A stretch of 64,000 nt of DNA, from NCBI GenBank assembly GCA_021805775.1, contig JAJZED010000009.1, forward strand, positions 1-64,000, given 5' to 3'. Below the pieces are notes generated by a model, which had not been told where the DNA came from, ran no database searches, and saw nothing but the letters and a program-made list of their open reading frames with translations. The first letter of the stretch is position 1; each line of letters opens with the position of its first letter. The stretch is from a bacterium (GTDB lineage: Bacteria > Vulcanimicrobiota > Vulcanimicrobiia > Vulcanimicrobiales > Vulcanimicrobiaceae). Positions 53,505-63,081 of the stretch are shown here, one piece after another. The translations under genes and the position numbers were made by a program.

Positions 53505-56259
53505 TCGCGCGCTCGCACTCTTCGCAGATCGCTCCGCGCGCATCGCCTTCGCGCAGATCGCGGAACTTCCAGCAACGCGTGCATTTCGCTCCGCTCGCCG
53601 CCCCGATCTTCAGGTGCGGCCGCTGCGCCGCCGGATCGCGGTGCAGACGAACCTCCGAGACGATTAGCGCTTCGCGTAGCGTATCGCCGAGTGCGGCGAG
53701 CGCATCGAAGTGCTCTCCGCCGACGTAGAGATCGACCGCCGCTTCGTAATCGCGCGGAGAGGCCGAGGCCGCAACCTGGGCGCGTAATTCGCGGAGCGAC
53801 TCCCAGAGCGCGAGATCGTCGGCATTTGCGACCCGGTGCTCGTCGGCGAAGCGCAACGAAAAGACGCTCTCGCGGTCGCCGCGCAATGCCGGCGAGAGCG
53901 ACTGCCACGCCTCTTCGGCGGTAAACGGAAGCACCGGCGCGATCGCCGTGAGAAAGCCGCGCAGCAGATAGAAGAGCGCCGACTGCGCGCTGCGCCGACG
54001 CGCTCCATCGCGCCGCCCCGAATAGAGCGGATCTTTCCACGCATCGAAGGCGAGCCCCGACATCTCGCTCTCGAATGCGACGACGGCGAGGTAGGCGTCG
54101 TGAATGCCGAACGCCGCGTATCGTTCGCGCACCCCGGCGACGAACGCATCGGTGACGCTGCACGCGAGCCGATCGAGCGGCAGCATCGCTGCGGGTTCGA
54201 CGATCGTTTCGGGGGTGAGGTCGGCGATATTGCCGAGGATGAAACGGATGCGGTTGCGGATGTTGCGATAGACGCGCGCGACCTGTTCGACGACGTTCGG
54301 GCCGAAGCGCACGTCGTCGACAAATTCAACCGATGCCGACCAGAGGCGCAGCACGTCGGCGCCGTAGGTCGCCATCGCATCGCGCGCGTCGATTCCCGTG
54401 CCGCGCGATTTGCTCATCGGGCGTCCCTGCTCGTCGTTCACCCAACCGTTCTTGACGACGCAGCGATAGGGTGCATGCCCTTGCAGCGCGACGGCGGTCA
54501 CGATGGAACTGCGGAACCAACCGCGATACTGGTCGCCGCCCTCTAACACGAGATCGCTCGGCCACGGCAGCGTCGCATCGTGTCCGAGAACCGCGAGGTG
54601 CGTCACCCCCGATTCAAACCAGATATCGACGATATTGCGTTCCTTCTCGAAGGCGCTTCCGCCGCAGCGCTCGCAGTGAAAGCCCTCGGGGAGAAAGCGT
54701 TCGACCGGCTCGGACCACCACGCGTCGGCACCGACTTCGCGAAAACGTGCCGCTGCAATGCGCGCCACGCGCGGGTCGAGCAACGATTCGTTGCAACCCT
54801 TGCAGACGAGTGCCGGAATCGGCGTGCCCCAGGTTCGTTGTCGCGAGATACACCATTCGGGATGATTCTCGAGCATCTGGACGAGGCGCGCACGCCCCCA
54901 TTCCGGTTCGAAGGCGACACCCTCGGCGGCCTCCACCGCGCGGGCGCGCAACCGATTTTGATCCATCGCGATAAACCATTGTGCGGTCGCGCGGAAAATA
55001 ACGGGCTGCCGGCAGCGCCAGCAATGCGGGTAGCTGTGCGAATAGCTCTCGAAGCGCCAGAGCGCGCCGCTCGCGCGCAGATCGGCGACGATGCGTTCGT
55101 TCGCTTCGAAGACCTGCAAGCCGGTATAGGGTGCCGCCTCGGCGGTGAAATGCCCCGAGGCGTCGACCGGATTGAGAATCGGCAGATCGTATTTTACGCC
55201 GGTTGCAAAATCGTCGGCCCCATGCCCCGGTGCGGTATGAACCGCTCCGGTTCCGGTTTCGAGATCGACGTAATCGGCGAGCACCACCGCCGAATCGCGC
55301 TGCGCGAAGGGATGGCGCACCTGCGCTCCGTCGAGCGCGCTACCGGGCGCGACGGCGAGCAAACGCGCTTGGGGGAAGGCCTCTCCCAGCGCTTGTTCGG
55401 CGAGCGCTTCGGCGACGATCGTCAGTTCCTCGCCGACGCGGTAGAGCCCGTAGGAAGCGTCGGCGCGCAATGCGATGGCGACGTTAGCGGGCAGCGTCCA
55501 CGGCGTCGTCGTCCAGATAAGAAACGAGAGCGGGAGTTGTTCGTCGTCGCTCGCCCCGAAGCGCGCGAGAATATCGTTACGCCCCGCTCCCTCGGCGCGA
55601 AATCGCACGTAGATCGAGGGCGAGACCTTCGTCTCGTATTCGATCTCGGCTTCGGCGAGCGCCGTTTCGTCGTGAATGCACCAGAGCGTCGCGCGCAGAC
55701 CGCGATAGAGTTGTTTGCGCTCGGCAAGCGTCGCGAGCGCATCGACGATCGTCGCTTCAAAAGAAGCGTCGACGGTTCTATACGGGCGATCGAATTCGGC
55801 AAAGACGCCCATCCGTTCGCGCGTTGCGGCCTGTCGTTCCAACCAATAGAGCGCGCGCTCTTTGCACTTCGCGCGCAGCTCCAGCGGATCGATCTCGTGA
55901 AAATCTTTGACGCCGAGATGTTTGAGCGTCTCCAACTCGATGGGAAGCCCGTGCATATCCCAACCCGGAACGAAACGCGCCGCGCGCCCTTCCAGCAGCG
56001 CGATCTTTACGAACGTATCCTTGAGCACCATGTTGAGAAAGTGCCCCATGTGCAACTCACCATTCGCATACGGCGGGCCGTCGTGGAGAATCCACGGCTT
56101 AGCATTTGCGTTACGTTCCAAGGCGCGCTGATAAATGCGCTGCTCGTTCCACCAGGCCACGCGCGCCGGTTCGCGCTTGGGAAGCTCCGCTTTCATCGGG
56201 AAATCGGTCGCGGGAAGATTGAGGGTAGCGCGATAATCCGCGCGCGAAGCGTCGTTCAT
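53488..56259 (-). CDS. ileS: Isoleucyl-tRNA synthetase
   Basis: IleS (923 residues) charges tRNA-Ile and edits valine. The HIGH motif is PPYANGELHMGHFLN, KMSKS appears as PMSKSRGTG, and the C-terminal zinc finger has paired cysteines in CTRCWKFRDL and AICEECERAI. An ATG ten codons before the chosen one exists, but MNDASRADYRATLNLP fits better. An inverted repeat GAGGGC...GCCCTC lies just upstream of the start. csaB ends close by on the same strand. Position near divIVA-type genes is typical of Terrabacteria. Confidence 0.96.
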   Translation of the reverse strand: MNDASRADYRATLNLPATDFPMKAELPKREPARVAWWNEQRIYQRALERNANAKPWILHDGPPYANGELHMGHFLNMVLKDTFVKIALLEGRAARFVPGWDMHGLPIELETLKHLGVKDFHEIDPLELRAKCKERALYWLERQAATRERMGVFAEFDRPYRTVDASFEATIVDALATLAERKQLYRGLRATLWCIHDETALAEAEIEYETKVSPSIYVRFRAEGAGRNDILARFGASDDEQLPLSFLIWTTTPWTLPANVAIALRADASYGLYRVGEELTIVAEALAEQALGEAFPQARLLAVAPGSALDGAQVRHPFAQRDSAVVLADYVDLETGTGAVHTAPGHGADDFATGVKYDLPILNPVDASGHFTAEAAPYTGLQVFEANERIVADLRASGALWRFESYSHSYPHCWRCRQPVIFRATAQWFIAMDQNRLRARAVEAAEGVAFEPEWGRARLVQMLENHPEWCISRQRTWGTPIPALVCKGCNESLLDPRVARIAAARFREVGADAWWSEPVERFLPEGFHCERCGGSAFEKERNIVDIWFESGVTHLAVLGHDATLPWPSDLVLEGGDQYRGWFRSSIVTAVALQGHAPYRCVVKNGWVNDEQGRPMSKSRGTGIDARDAMATYGADVLRLWSASVEFVDDVRFGPNVVEQVARVYRNIRNRIRFILGNIADLTPETIVEPAAMLPLDRLACSVTDAFVAGVRERYAAFGIHDAYLAVVAFESEMSGLAFDAWKDPLYSGRRDGARRRSAQSALFYLLRGFLTAIAPVLPFTAEEAWQSLSPALRGDRESVFSLRFADEHRVANADDLALWESLRELRAQVAASASPRDYEAAVDLYVGGEHFDALAALGDTLREALIVSEVRLHRDPAAQRPHLKIGAASGAKCTRCWKFRDLREGDARGAICEECERAISALA

Positions 56260-56295
56260 GGGAGGGCTCTCATTCGCCCTCGGCACCATCGGCTC

Positions 56296-57381
56296 TTACT
56301 TATCGAGCAAATCTTGCAGAATCTCGAAATTGCGCTCGGCGCCGGCGCGCAAGGCCAGCACCGTCCCTTGCAGGTGCTCGCGCAACCGCTCGTGCTCCGA
56401 CATGAGTCGCTCGACGCTTGCAGCGACCGTCGCGTTATCGGGAACCGCTCCGCCGGGGATCCAGAGCGGGGCGAGCGGGTAGGCGAGGTCCTCGCAGAGC
56501 GCGGCGACCTTCGGATCGTAGGGAATCGCTAGGAACGGCACCGCAAAACGCGCGGCGAAGATCAGCGCATGGAGCCGCATGCCGATGACCGCCCGTGCAG
56601 ATGCGACGATCGCCGCACTTCGTTCGATCGAACGCTCGGGCAACAGCATCGGCGCGCTCTCGCACGCGCGAATGACGCGCGTTGCAACGTCGGCATCCTC
56701 CGCCCCGCCCATCGGAAGGAAGACGCCGCGCAGCCCGTACTCGCGCGAGAGCAGGTCGACGGCCCGTGCGATCGCCGGAATGCCGGCGCGCAGCGCTTGA
56801 TGTTTCCGCACGCTCACCACCACGTAAGGCGCAGCGACCGGGTCGAGCCCTTCGCTGCGCACGTCGCGTTCGTCGGGAGCGAGATCGAGCAGAAAGACGG
56901 GGTCGGCGCTCTGCTCGACCTGCGTCGCGGGCAGCAGCGACTGAAGGAGTTCGCGCGAACGCCGGTCCCGAACCGTCGCGCGGTCGACGCCCGAACAGAG
57001 CGTGCGCACGACGAACTTGCCGATTCCGTCGAGCGGGCCGACCGACTGCGCGAAGATCATCGTTTTCTTATTTCGACGACGAGCGGCGCGAAGAATGCCG
57101 GCATAATAAAGCAGGCTTCGCGTGCTCGTCGCGTTCTGCAAAAGCCCGCCGCCGCCGGAGATTAACGCATCGGAACGGTCGAGCGCCGCGCGCACCGCGC
57201 CGGCGTCGCGCCGTTGCGTGGCGTGGATACCATACTGCGAGCGAGTCGCCTCGGGGGTCGCCGAGAGCGCCTCGATCTCCACGGCAGGCATGCGGGCACG
57301 AATGCGCTCGACGATAATGCGGAGTAACGCCTCATCGCCGACGTTTCCGAATCCGTAATATCCGCTGAGCAACACGCGCAC
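56296..57381 (-). CDS. csaB: Polysaccharide pyruvyl transferase CsaB
   Basis: The 361-residue protein has the family opening RVLLSGYYGFGNVGDEALL, SGGGGLLQNATSTRSLLYYA, MIFAQSVGPLDGIGK, and GMRLHALIFAARFAVPFLAI. CsaB adds pyruvyl ketal to secondary cell-wall polysaccharide so that SLH-domain S-layer proteins can bind. The start is GTG, one base after the stop of the DUF5693 gene. The pair csaB-DUF5693 is known from Firmicutes, which supports the call. No SLH-domain protein is in this window. Confidence 0.93.
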   Translation of the reverse strand: MRVLLSGYYGFGNVGDEALLRIIVERIRARMPAVEIEALSATPEATRSQYGIHATQRRDAGAVRAALDRSDALISGGGGLLQNATSTRSLLYYAGILRAARRRNKKTMIFAQSVGPLDGIGKFVVRTLCSGVDRATVRDRRSRELLQSLLPATQVEQSADPVFLLDLAPDERDVRSEGLDPVAAPYVVVSVRKHQALRAGIPAIARAVDLLSREYGLRGVFLPMGGAEDADVATRVIRACESAPMLLPERSIERSAAIVASARAVIGMRLHALIFAARFAVPFLAIPYDPKVAALCEDLAYPLAPLWIPGGAVPDNATVAASVERLMSEHERLREHLQGTVLALRAGAERNFEILQDLLDK

Positions 57382-57382
57382 G

Positions 57383-59383
57383 CTATGCGGGTAGTCGACG
57401 GGCGACGAAGCGGTAGAGTGCGATACCGATCGCGCCGACGATCGCGCCGACGAGAAAATCGTTGCCGATGCGGAAGATAGCGATCAGGAGCGGGGTGTGC
57501 AGATGCGAGAAGGTATCGACGGCGTCGCCGAGGCCGACACCGACCCCCAGCGCGCAGAGCCACCCAATCGCGCGACGATGCGAAAACGAGAGCGCCGGCA
57601 AGAGCATCGCCGCCGGAATGCCGATGAGAAATTGTTTGAAGCGCGGCCGTACGGAGAGCCAGGTGCTGAGATCTTGTCGAACGACGAGTTCGAAGTGCGA
57701 GGCGCCGATATCGCTGGTGTTGCCGCTGCGCAGCAAAAGCACCGCCCCGGCGCCGACGAGCGCGGCGATGACGATGAGATGATAGGCGCGAACCGGCGCG
57801 AGCAGAACGTCGGCCGCGCGCCCGACCTTCGCCTTGAAGCGCGCGTCGAAAACGTAGAGCAGCAGAGCGATCAGCGGCGGCAACGCGAGCATCAATTTCA
57901 CGCCGCGGAACGGTTCGATCTCTTCCATCGCCAACGGCGTGCTCAAGAGCCCCACCACCACGAGCGCGCCGACGAGCACCATGCCGATGACGACGAACGA
58001 CCAGCGCAACGAACGCCACCACTGAGCGAGAAAATTCGCGCGTGGTTCGTCGGCACAGGCCGGAGCGTAGACCAGCATTGCGGCGACGACGAAGAGCAGG
58101 CCGCCGCTTAGCGCCAGCAACGAACGCACGAGATCGGCGCGATGGGTTGCGATTCCGGCGGCGTAGAGTAAGATCGTCGCGAGGTACGCAATTACCGCGT
58201 AGCTCGGCCGATAGAGTCCGAACGCACCGAGTAACAGCACGAAGATCGAAGGAACGGCGAGCGCCGCGATACCGACCAGCAAGCGATTCGTGCCGGGATA
58301 ATTCGGAATCGGAGTCGCTGTTCCCAAGCGCATGCCGTCGGCGGCGATTGCTTTCGCCAAGCGATGCACGATCTCAACGTTGGTCGCCTCGATGCTCAGT
58401 TTTTTATCGCGGTGCGGATACGGGTGGAGATAGATCACGCGAATATTGCGTTCGCGAACCCCGAGCATGAAGCGATCGACTAATGCCGGAACGCTCAAGC
58501 GGTCGAGTTCGGTCTTCTGCACGGTCTGCACGCGCACCGTGCGCCCGGGAATCAGCTCCGCGAGCGCATTGTTGCCTTTTTGCAGCTGGCTGGGATCGTA
58601 AACCTCGATCGTGCCGAAATTAAATGCGTGCGATCGAAAGAGTTCGGCCGCATCTTTTTCGCGATCGGGATAACCGAAGACCTGATTCTTCAACCCAAAA
58701 AAGATAACGGTAGAAACCTTCGGGTCGAGCGACAGAATGCCGTTGAGCTCGGCGTTCATCTGCGGTGCTTTGAAGCGCTCGTCGTTCTGCAAGCGCGGAA
58801 TCAGTAAGAGGCCGAGGCGTTTGGCGAGCAGGATCTCCGAGGTGGGTATTCCCAGCCCGATGCCGTTGAAATAATCGATCTGGGTGTGCAGTTCGATGAG
58901 CCACGGACGTTGCGCGCGCAAAATACGAATCGACTTCGGCATGAAATGCAGCGGCAGTTGCGCGCGTAAACGATTGTAGGTGCTCTTGCGCCCGATCTCG
59001 AGATAGACCGCACGGCTCTCGATCTTCTTTTCGCGCGCGAGGCGCGCGAGTAGCGGGTCGGCGATCGGCGCCAACCGCGCGCCGTTGAGAATCTGCGCGC
59101 CGGTCATCACCGTGGTCGAGCCGTCGTTGCCGAGATTCGACCCTAATTGCTCGCTCACCGCCAGCGAGGTGAGCCCCGCTCGGCGCAACGCGATGAGGAA
59201 GGCATCGGCTTTATAATCGAACGAGCGCGCGAGTTGCGCGAAGTCGCTGTAATCCATCGCGATTTCGACCCGTCGCGCGTGGATCTCGGTCCGAACGCGC
59301 AGCGCGGCGACGACGCAGCAGGCGAGGAGGGCGACGAGCAGGATGCCCGCGGCAAAGCGCGTGTTTTTCTGAAGCAGTTGCAC
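57383..59383 (-). CDS. DUF5693 multi-pass membrane protein
   Basis: The 666-residue protein has one N-terminal anchor helix, a soluble region to about residue 370 and then some ten membrane helices to the end, finishing GAIVGAIGIALYRFVARRL. The soluble region reads like a polysaccharide deacetylase-like or glycosidase-like barrel (FFGLKNQVFGYPDREKDAAE, IRVIYLHPYPHRDKKL). This is the DUF5693 pattern, which co-occurs with csaB and is thought to act in wall polysaccharide handling. Start is GTG. It is coupled to csaB downstream. Confidence 0.85.
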   Translation of the reverse strand: MQLLQKNTRFAAGILLVALLACCVVAALRVRTEIHARRVEIAMDYSDFAQLARSFDYKADAFLIALRRAGLTSLAVSEQLGSNLGNDGSTTVMTGAQILNGARLAPIADPLLARLAREKKIESRAVYLEIGRKSTYNRLRAQLPLHFMPKSIRILRAQRPWLIELHTQIDYFNGIGLGIPTSEILLAKRLGLLLIPRLQNDERFKAPQMNAELNGILSLDPKVSTVIFFGLKNQVFGYPDREKDAAELFRSHAFNFGTIEVYDPSQLQKGNNALAELIPGRTVRVQTVQKTELDRLSVPALVDRFMLGVRERNIRVIYLHPYPHRDKKLSIEATNVEIVHRLAKAIAADGMRLGTATPIPNYPGTNRLLVGIAALAVPSIFVLLLGAFGLYRPSYAVIAYLATILLYAAGIATHRADLVRSLLALSGGLLFVVAAMLVYAPACADEPRANFLAQWWRSLRWSFVVIGMVLVGALVVVGLLSTPLAMEEIEPFRGVKLMLALPPLIALLLYVFDARFKAKVGRAADVLLAPVRAYHLIVIAALVGAGAVLLLRSGNTSDIGASHFELVVRQDLSTWLSVRPRFKQFLIGIPAAMLLPALSFSHRRAIGWLCALGVGVGLGDAVDTFSHLHTPLLIAIFRIGNDFLVGAIVGAIGIALYRFVARRLPA

Positions 59384-59416
59384 GGCCGATGCCTTCGTCC
59401 GCGCCGCCCGGAATGC

Positions 59417-60193
<777 letters not shown>

Positions 60194-60305
60194 TTCATCC
60201 TCATTTCTCGAAAACCGTCGCGGCAGCGCTTCGGCGCAGGAATGCCGCCGCCCCCGGTCGCACCCTTGCCTCAATAAACAAGGGCTTGTTTGGGAGAGTG
60301 AAGCG

Positions 60306-60746
60306 ATGACGTGTTCGAAATGCGGAAGCGCATACGGCCCCGAGAGCCGTTTCTGCCCCTCGTGCGGCGCGACGCTCGCCGCCGGTACCGAGCCGCTTCT
60401 TGCCACGGGCGCACAGAGCGAAAAGACGGCGGCGATGCTCTGCCATCTCACGGCGCTCGCCGGCCTCGTCGTTCCGTTCGGCAACATCCTCGGGCCGCTG
60501 ATCGTCTGGCTCGTAAAGCGCGATGAATCGCCGCTCGTCGATCGCGAGGGGAAAGAATCGCTGAACTTCCAGATATCGATGACGATCTATCTGCTCTGTT
60601 CGGCGTTATTGATCGTGGTGATCGTCGGGATACCGCTATTGATGGTTATCGGGCTGATCGATCTCATCCTCACCATCCTCGCCGCGGTAAAAACCTCAAA
60701 CGGAGAAACCTACACGTACCCGCTCACGATTCGTTTTCTTCGCTAA
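60306..60746 (+). CDS. Zinc-ribbon DUF4870 membrane protein
   Basis: The 146-residue protein starts with a zinc ribbon (MTCSKCGSAYGPE then RFCPSCG, two CxxC pairs) followed by an Ala/Thr-rich linker and a DUF4870 domain of three membrane helices (LCHLTALAGLVVPFGNILG, LVDREGKESLNFQISMTIY and a final helix). Function of DUF4870 is unknown. It is divergent from the hydratase gene, with about 110 bp between starts, and converges on tRNA-Val. Confidence 0.88.
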   Translation: MTCSKCGSAYGPESRFCPSCGATLAAGTEPLLATGAQSEKTAAMLCHLTALAGLVVPFGNILGPLIVWLVKRDESPLVDREGKESLNFQISMTIYLLCSALLIVVIVGIPLLMVIGLIDLILTILAAVKTSNGETYTYPLTIRFLR

Positions 60747-60775
60747 CGCGCGGACCGGCGCGATAAAATGCGAAA

Positions 60776-60796
60776 CCCACCATGGAAAATGGTGGG
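60776..60796 (-). terminator. Palindromic hairpin at the tRNA-Val 3' end
   Basis: CCCACCAT (60776-60783) pairs perfectly with ATGGTGGG (60789-60796) around a five-base loop. On the tRNA strand this follows the acceptor 3' side and CCA, and is followed by TTTCGCATTTTAT. It shares eight bases with the tRNA's 3' end, including the CCA, so the two folds exclude each other. It is a weak intrinsic terminator at best. Confidence 0.5.
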
Positions 60797-60865
60797 CGAT
60801 GACGGGCTCGAACCGCCGACATCCTCCGTGTAAAGGAGGCGCTCTCCCAGCTGAGCTAATCGCCC
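60790..60865 (-). tRNA. tRNA-Val (anticodon TAC)
   Basis: The reverse strand folds into a full cloverleaf of 76 nt including an encoded CCA. The acceptor stem is GGGCGAT/ATCGCCC, the D arm is GCTC-AGCTGGGA-GAGC, the anticodon stem is CCTCC/GGAGG with loop TTTACAC, and the T arm is GGCGG-TTCGAGC-CCGTC with one G-T pair. The anticodon TAC reads GTA/GTG valine codons. The stop codon of the upstream DUF4126 gene lies within it at tRNA nucleotides 8-10. Confidence 0.97.
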
Positions 60866-61428
60866 ACGTTCGCGCGTGCCTTCGCGAAGAGCATTGCCCG
60901 CACCCCCACGAGCACGCGGATCGCAATCGCACCGACGACCACGGCAACGATCGCGCCGAGCCACGGGGCGAGAAAGGCCGTCACCGAGAGCCCGAGCGCC
61001 GCGATATCTTCCAGCAGCGAGACGATGGGGTTCCCGAAGCCGCCGGTAAAGCTCGTCGATACCCCGCGCCCGCTTGCGGCGGCGGCGTGAATACCCAACG
61101 CATTGAGCGCGCCGAGAACGACGAGCGAGACGAGTGCGGGGCCGGGAAGCCCGTGCAGCGAGCCGGCGACCAATATCGCCGCGGCCGCCGGTTTCAGCAC
61201 GCTCTGTGCGACGTGCAGGCTGTGGTCGAGCAGCGGCACCTTGTCGGCGAGCAATTCGAGCGCCGCGAGCACGAGCAGAACGATCGTTACCGGCCACGAA
61301 TCGAGCCACGCGAGATCGGCGGGCGGGTGGAACCAGCCCGCATGCACGGCGAGCGAAGCGACGGCGAGCGCGAAGAGCGCGCGCAAGCCGGCCGCGCTAC
61401 TGAGTGCGTAGGCGATGGCGTACTGCAT
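60856..61428 (-). CDS. DUF4126 membrane protein
   Basis: The 190-residue protein has four to five membrane helices with the DUF4126 pattern: ALSSAAGLRALFALAVASLA near the start, ELLADKVPLLDHSLHVAQ, and a Gly-rich stretch STSFTGGFGNPIVSLLEDIA before the last helices. Function of the family is unknown. The ATG overlaps the upstream ctpA stop as TAATG. Its stop codon TAG is inside the tRNA-Val gene on the same strand, so the last three codons and stop are tRNA sequence. Confidence 0.85.
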   Translation of the reverse strand: MQYAIAYALSSAAGLRALFALAVASLAVHAGWFHPPADLAWLDSWPVTIVLLVLAALELLADKVPLLDHSLHVAQSVLKPAAAAILVAGSLHGLPGPALVSLVVLGALNALGIHAAAASGRGVSTSFTGGFGNPIVSLLEDIAALGLSVTAFLAPWLGAIVAVVVGAIAIRVLVGVRAMLFAKARANVGD

Positions 61429-62762
61429 TAGTGCGACGTATGCGCGCGAGCGACGAATTGGGCGAGCAACGCGTGCATCGCGGCCTGAAGTTGCGGATCG
61501 TGCGACAACTCGCCGATGCGGCGCACCTGCGCTCCCGAGACGCGGATATTCGGCGTCAGCCCGCGTTTATTGATATCGCGGTGCAGCGGCGTCAGGTAAT
61601 GCGCGGTCGTAATTTTCAGCGCGGCACCATCGCGAAGCGGATCGAGTTCTTGCATGACGCCCTTCCCGAACGTTTGTGTGCCGATGAGTTCGGCGGCCCG
61701 ATCGTCTTGCAGCGCACCGGCGGTGATCTCCGAGGCCGACGCGGTATTGCCGTTGACCAAGACGATCATCGGTAGATGCAACGGCGCATCGTTCTCTCCA
61801 TCGATCGTCGCCGGCGCACGATCGCGCCGTTCGATCACCATCAACGGTTGACGCCCAAGAAAATCGGAGGCGATCTCGACCGCCGACGAAACGAATCCGC
61901 CGCCGTCGTTACGAAGATCTAACACGAGCCCGCGCGCGCCCGCGGCGACGAGTCGATGCAACGCATCTCCGAACTCTTCAGGCGTCGCTTCACCGAACGC
62001 GCTCACCGCGACGTAGCCGATGCGATCGGGCAGCATACGGCCGGTCACCGTCGGCGGACGATAGAGCGCGCGATCGAGCGTCAGCGTGCGCGCGCGCTCG
62101 CCATGCCGTTCGATCGTCATCGAGACCGGGCTTCCGACTTTTCCGGAGAAGAGCCGCTCTGCCGCAGCGCTGCCGAGATCGTGCGTGCTCTTTCCGTCGA
62201 TGTTGCTCAGCACGTCGCCGATGCGAACGTCGGCGTGGTCGGCGGGCGTGTCGGGAACGACATAATCGACGACGACACCCGCGCGCGAACGGCGAAGTTC
62301 GAGCCCGACGCCGACCGTACGTTTCGGGTCGAGTTCGTGCTGGAACGAAAGCATCTGCTGCGGATCCCAAAAAACCGTATAAGGGTCGTGAAAGGCCGCG
62401 GCCATCGCGCGAATCGCGGCATACGCATCCTTGCGTGCATCTTCGTGCGTCAGCCCGGCAATCGTCTCGATCTCATCATCGAGCGTGGCAACATCGGCTT
62501 CGGGCGTCGATGCGGTGGCGGGAAAGAGCGAGAGTACGATGCCGCGCTTTTTCGCTCGTTCTTCGAGTTCGTGCCGAGCGACATCGAGTAAACGCTGCGC
62601 CGAGAGCGGCCGAAACGGCACCGTCGAGAGCAAGTGAAATGCTTCGCGGACGTCGGCGCGCACGCGCTTCGTGAGGTGAGTATCGGGAGCGGCGGCGCCG
62701 ATACAGGCCGTCATCAGAGCGAGGGCGACCAGCCCGCGCGCCCACCGGGTGGTACGCATCAT
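61428..62762 (-). CDS. C-terminal processing peptidase, S41 (CtpA-like)
   Basis: The 444-residue exported protease has a signal peptide (ARGLVALALMTACIGAAA), an N-terminal helical region, a PDZ domain (VGLELRRSRAGVVVDYVVPD and DTPADHADVRIGDVL) and the S41 catalytic domain. The Ser lies in LVNGNTASASEITAGAL and the Lys in GTQTFGKGVMQEL. Such proteases trim or degrade exported proteins. The signal peptide includes a Cys, so a lipoprotein form is possible but the site ACIG is not a good lipobox. It is coupled to DUF4126. Confidence 0.92.
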   Translation of the reverse strand: MMRTTRWARGLVALALMTACIGAAAPDTHLTKRVRADVREAFHLLSTVPFRPLSAQRLLDVARHELEERAKKRGIVLSLFPATASTPEADVATLDDEIETIAGLTHEDARKDAYAAIRAMAAAFHDPYTVFWDPQQMLSFQHELDPKRTVGVGLELRRSRAGVVVDYVVPDTPADHADVRIGDVLSNIDGKSTHDLGSAAAERLFSGKVGSPVSMTIERHGERARTLTLDRALYRPPTVTGRMLPDRIGYVAVSAFGEATPEEFGDALHRLVAAGARGLVLDLRNDGGGFVSSAVEIASDFLGRQPLMVIERRDRAPATIDGENDAPLHLPMIVLVNGNTASASEITAGALQDDRAAELIGTQTFGKGVMQELDPLRDGAALKITTAHYLTPLHRDINKRGLTPNIRVSGAQVRRIGELSHDPQLQAAMHALLAQFVARAHTSH

Positions 62763-62828
62763 ATAGAGCCGTTGTACCGTATCTCACGCGGCGAGGCAAG
62801 ACTGGGCCGACCAAGGTCGCTCGCTTGC

Positions 62829-62848
62829 AACCGCCGGGTGGTTATGCT
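62829..62848 (+). promoter_or_regulatory. Palindrome overlapping a -10-like element before copZ
   Basis: AACCGCCGGGTGGTT (62829-62843) is an imperfect inverted repeat with six of seven half-site pairs matching. Its last T begins TATGCT, a plausible -10. TTGCAA lies just before it but at too short a spacing for a normal promoter. Position and symmetry suit a copper-responsive repressor site such as CsoR; this is inference. Confidence 0.3.
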
Positions 62849-62880
62849 GAGAGAACGGCAACGAAGGGAGCCCCAAGAAC

Positions 62881-63081
62881 ATGAAGCAAGCGATTGAGAT
62901 CACCGGAATGACCTGCCAGAACTGCGCCCGCCACGTGAAGGAGGCGCTCGAAACGCTGCCCGGCGTTCGCAACGTCGAGGTCGACCTCGCGCACCACGGC
63001 GCGCACTTCGAGAGCGATCGCGCGGTCGATCGAGAGGCGATCGCCGCGGCCCTCGACGAAGCGGGATACGCCCTGGCATGA
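62881..63081 (+). CDS. copZ: Copper chaperone CopZ-like HMA-domain protein
   Basis: The 66-residue protein is a single heavy-metal-associated domain with the ligand motif MTCQNCARHV at residues 10-19 and a ferredoxin-like fold pattern (GVRNVEVDLAHHGAHFE). CopZ carries Cu(I) to the export ATPase. Its stop overlaps the copA ATG by ATGA, which makes the partnership almost certain. Confidence 0.93.
   Translation: MKQAIEITGMTCQNCARHVKEALETLPGVRNVEVDLAHHGAHFESDRAVDREAIAAALDEAGYALA

Noticed and set aside
54580-56532. A 650-codon plus-strand open frame opposite ileS
   Set aside because: This is the expected antisense frame of a GC-rich synthetase gene; it runs on into csaB antisense and has no recognisable domain.
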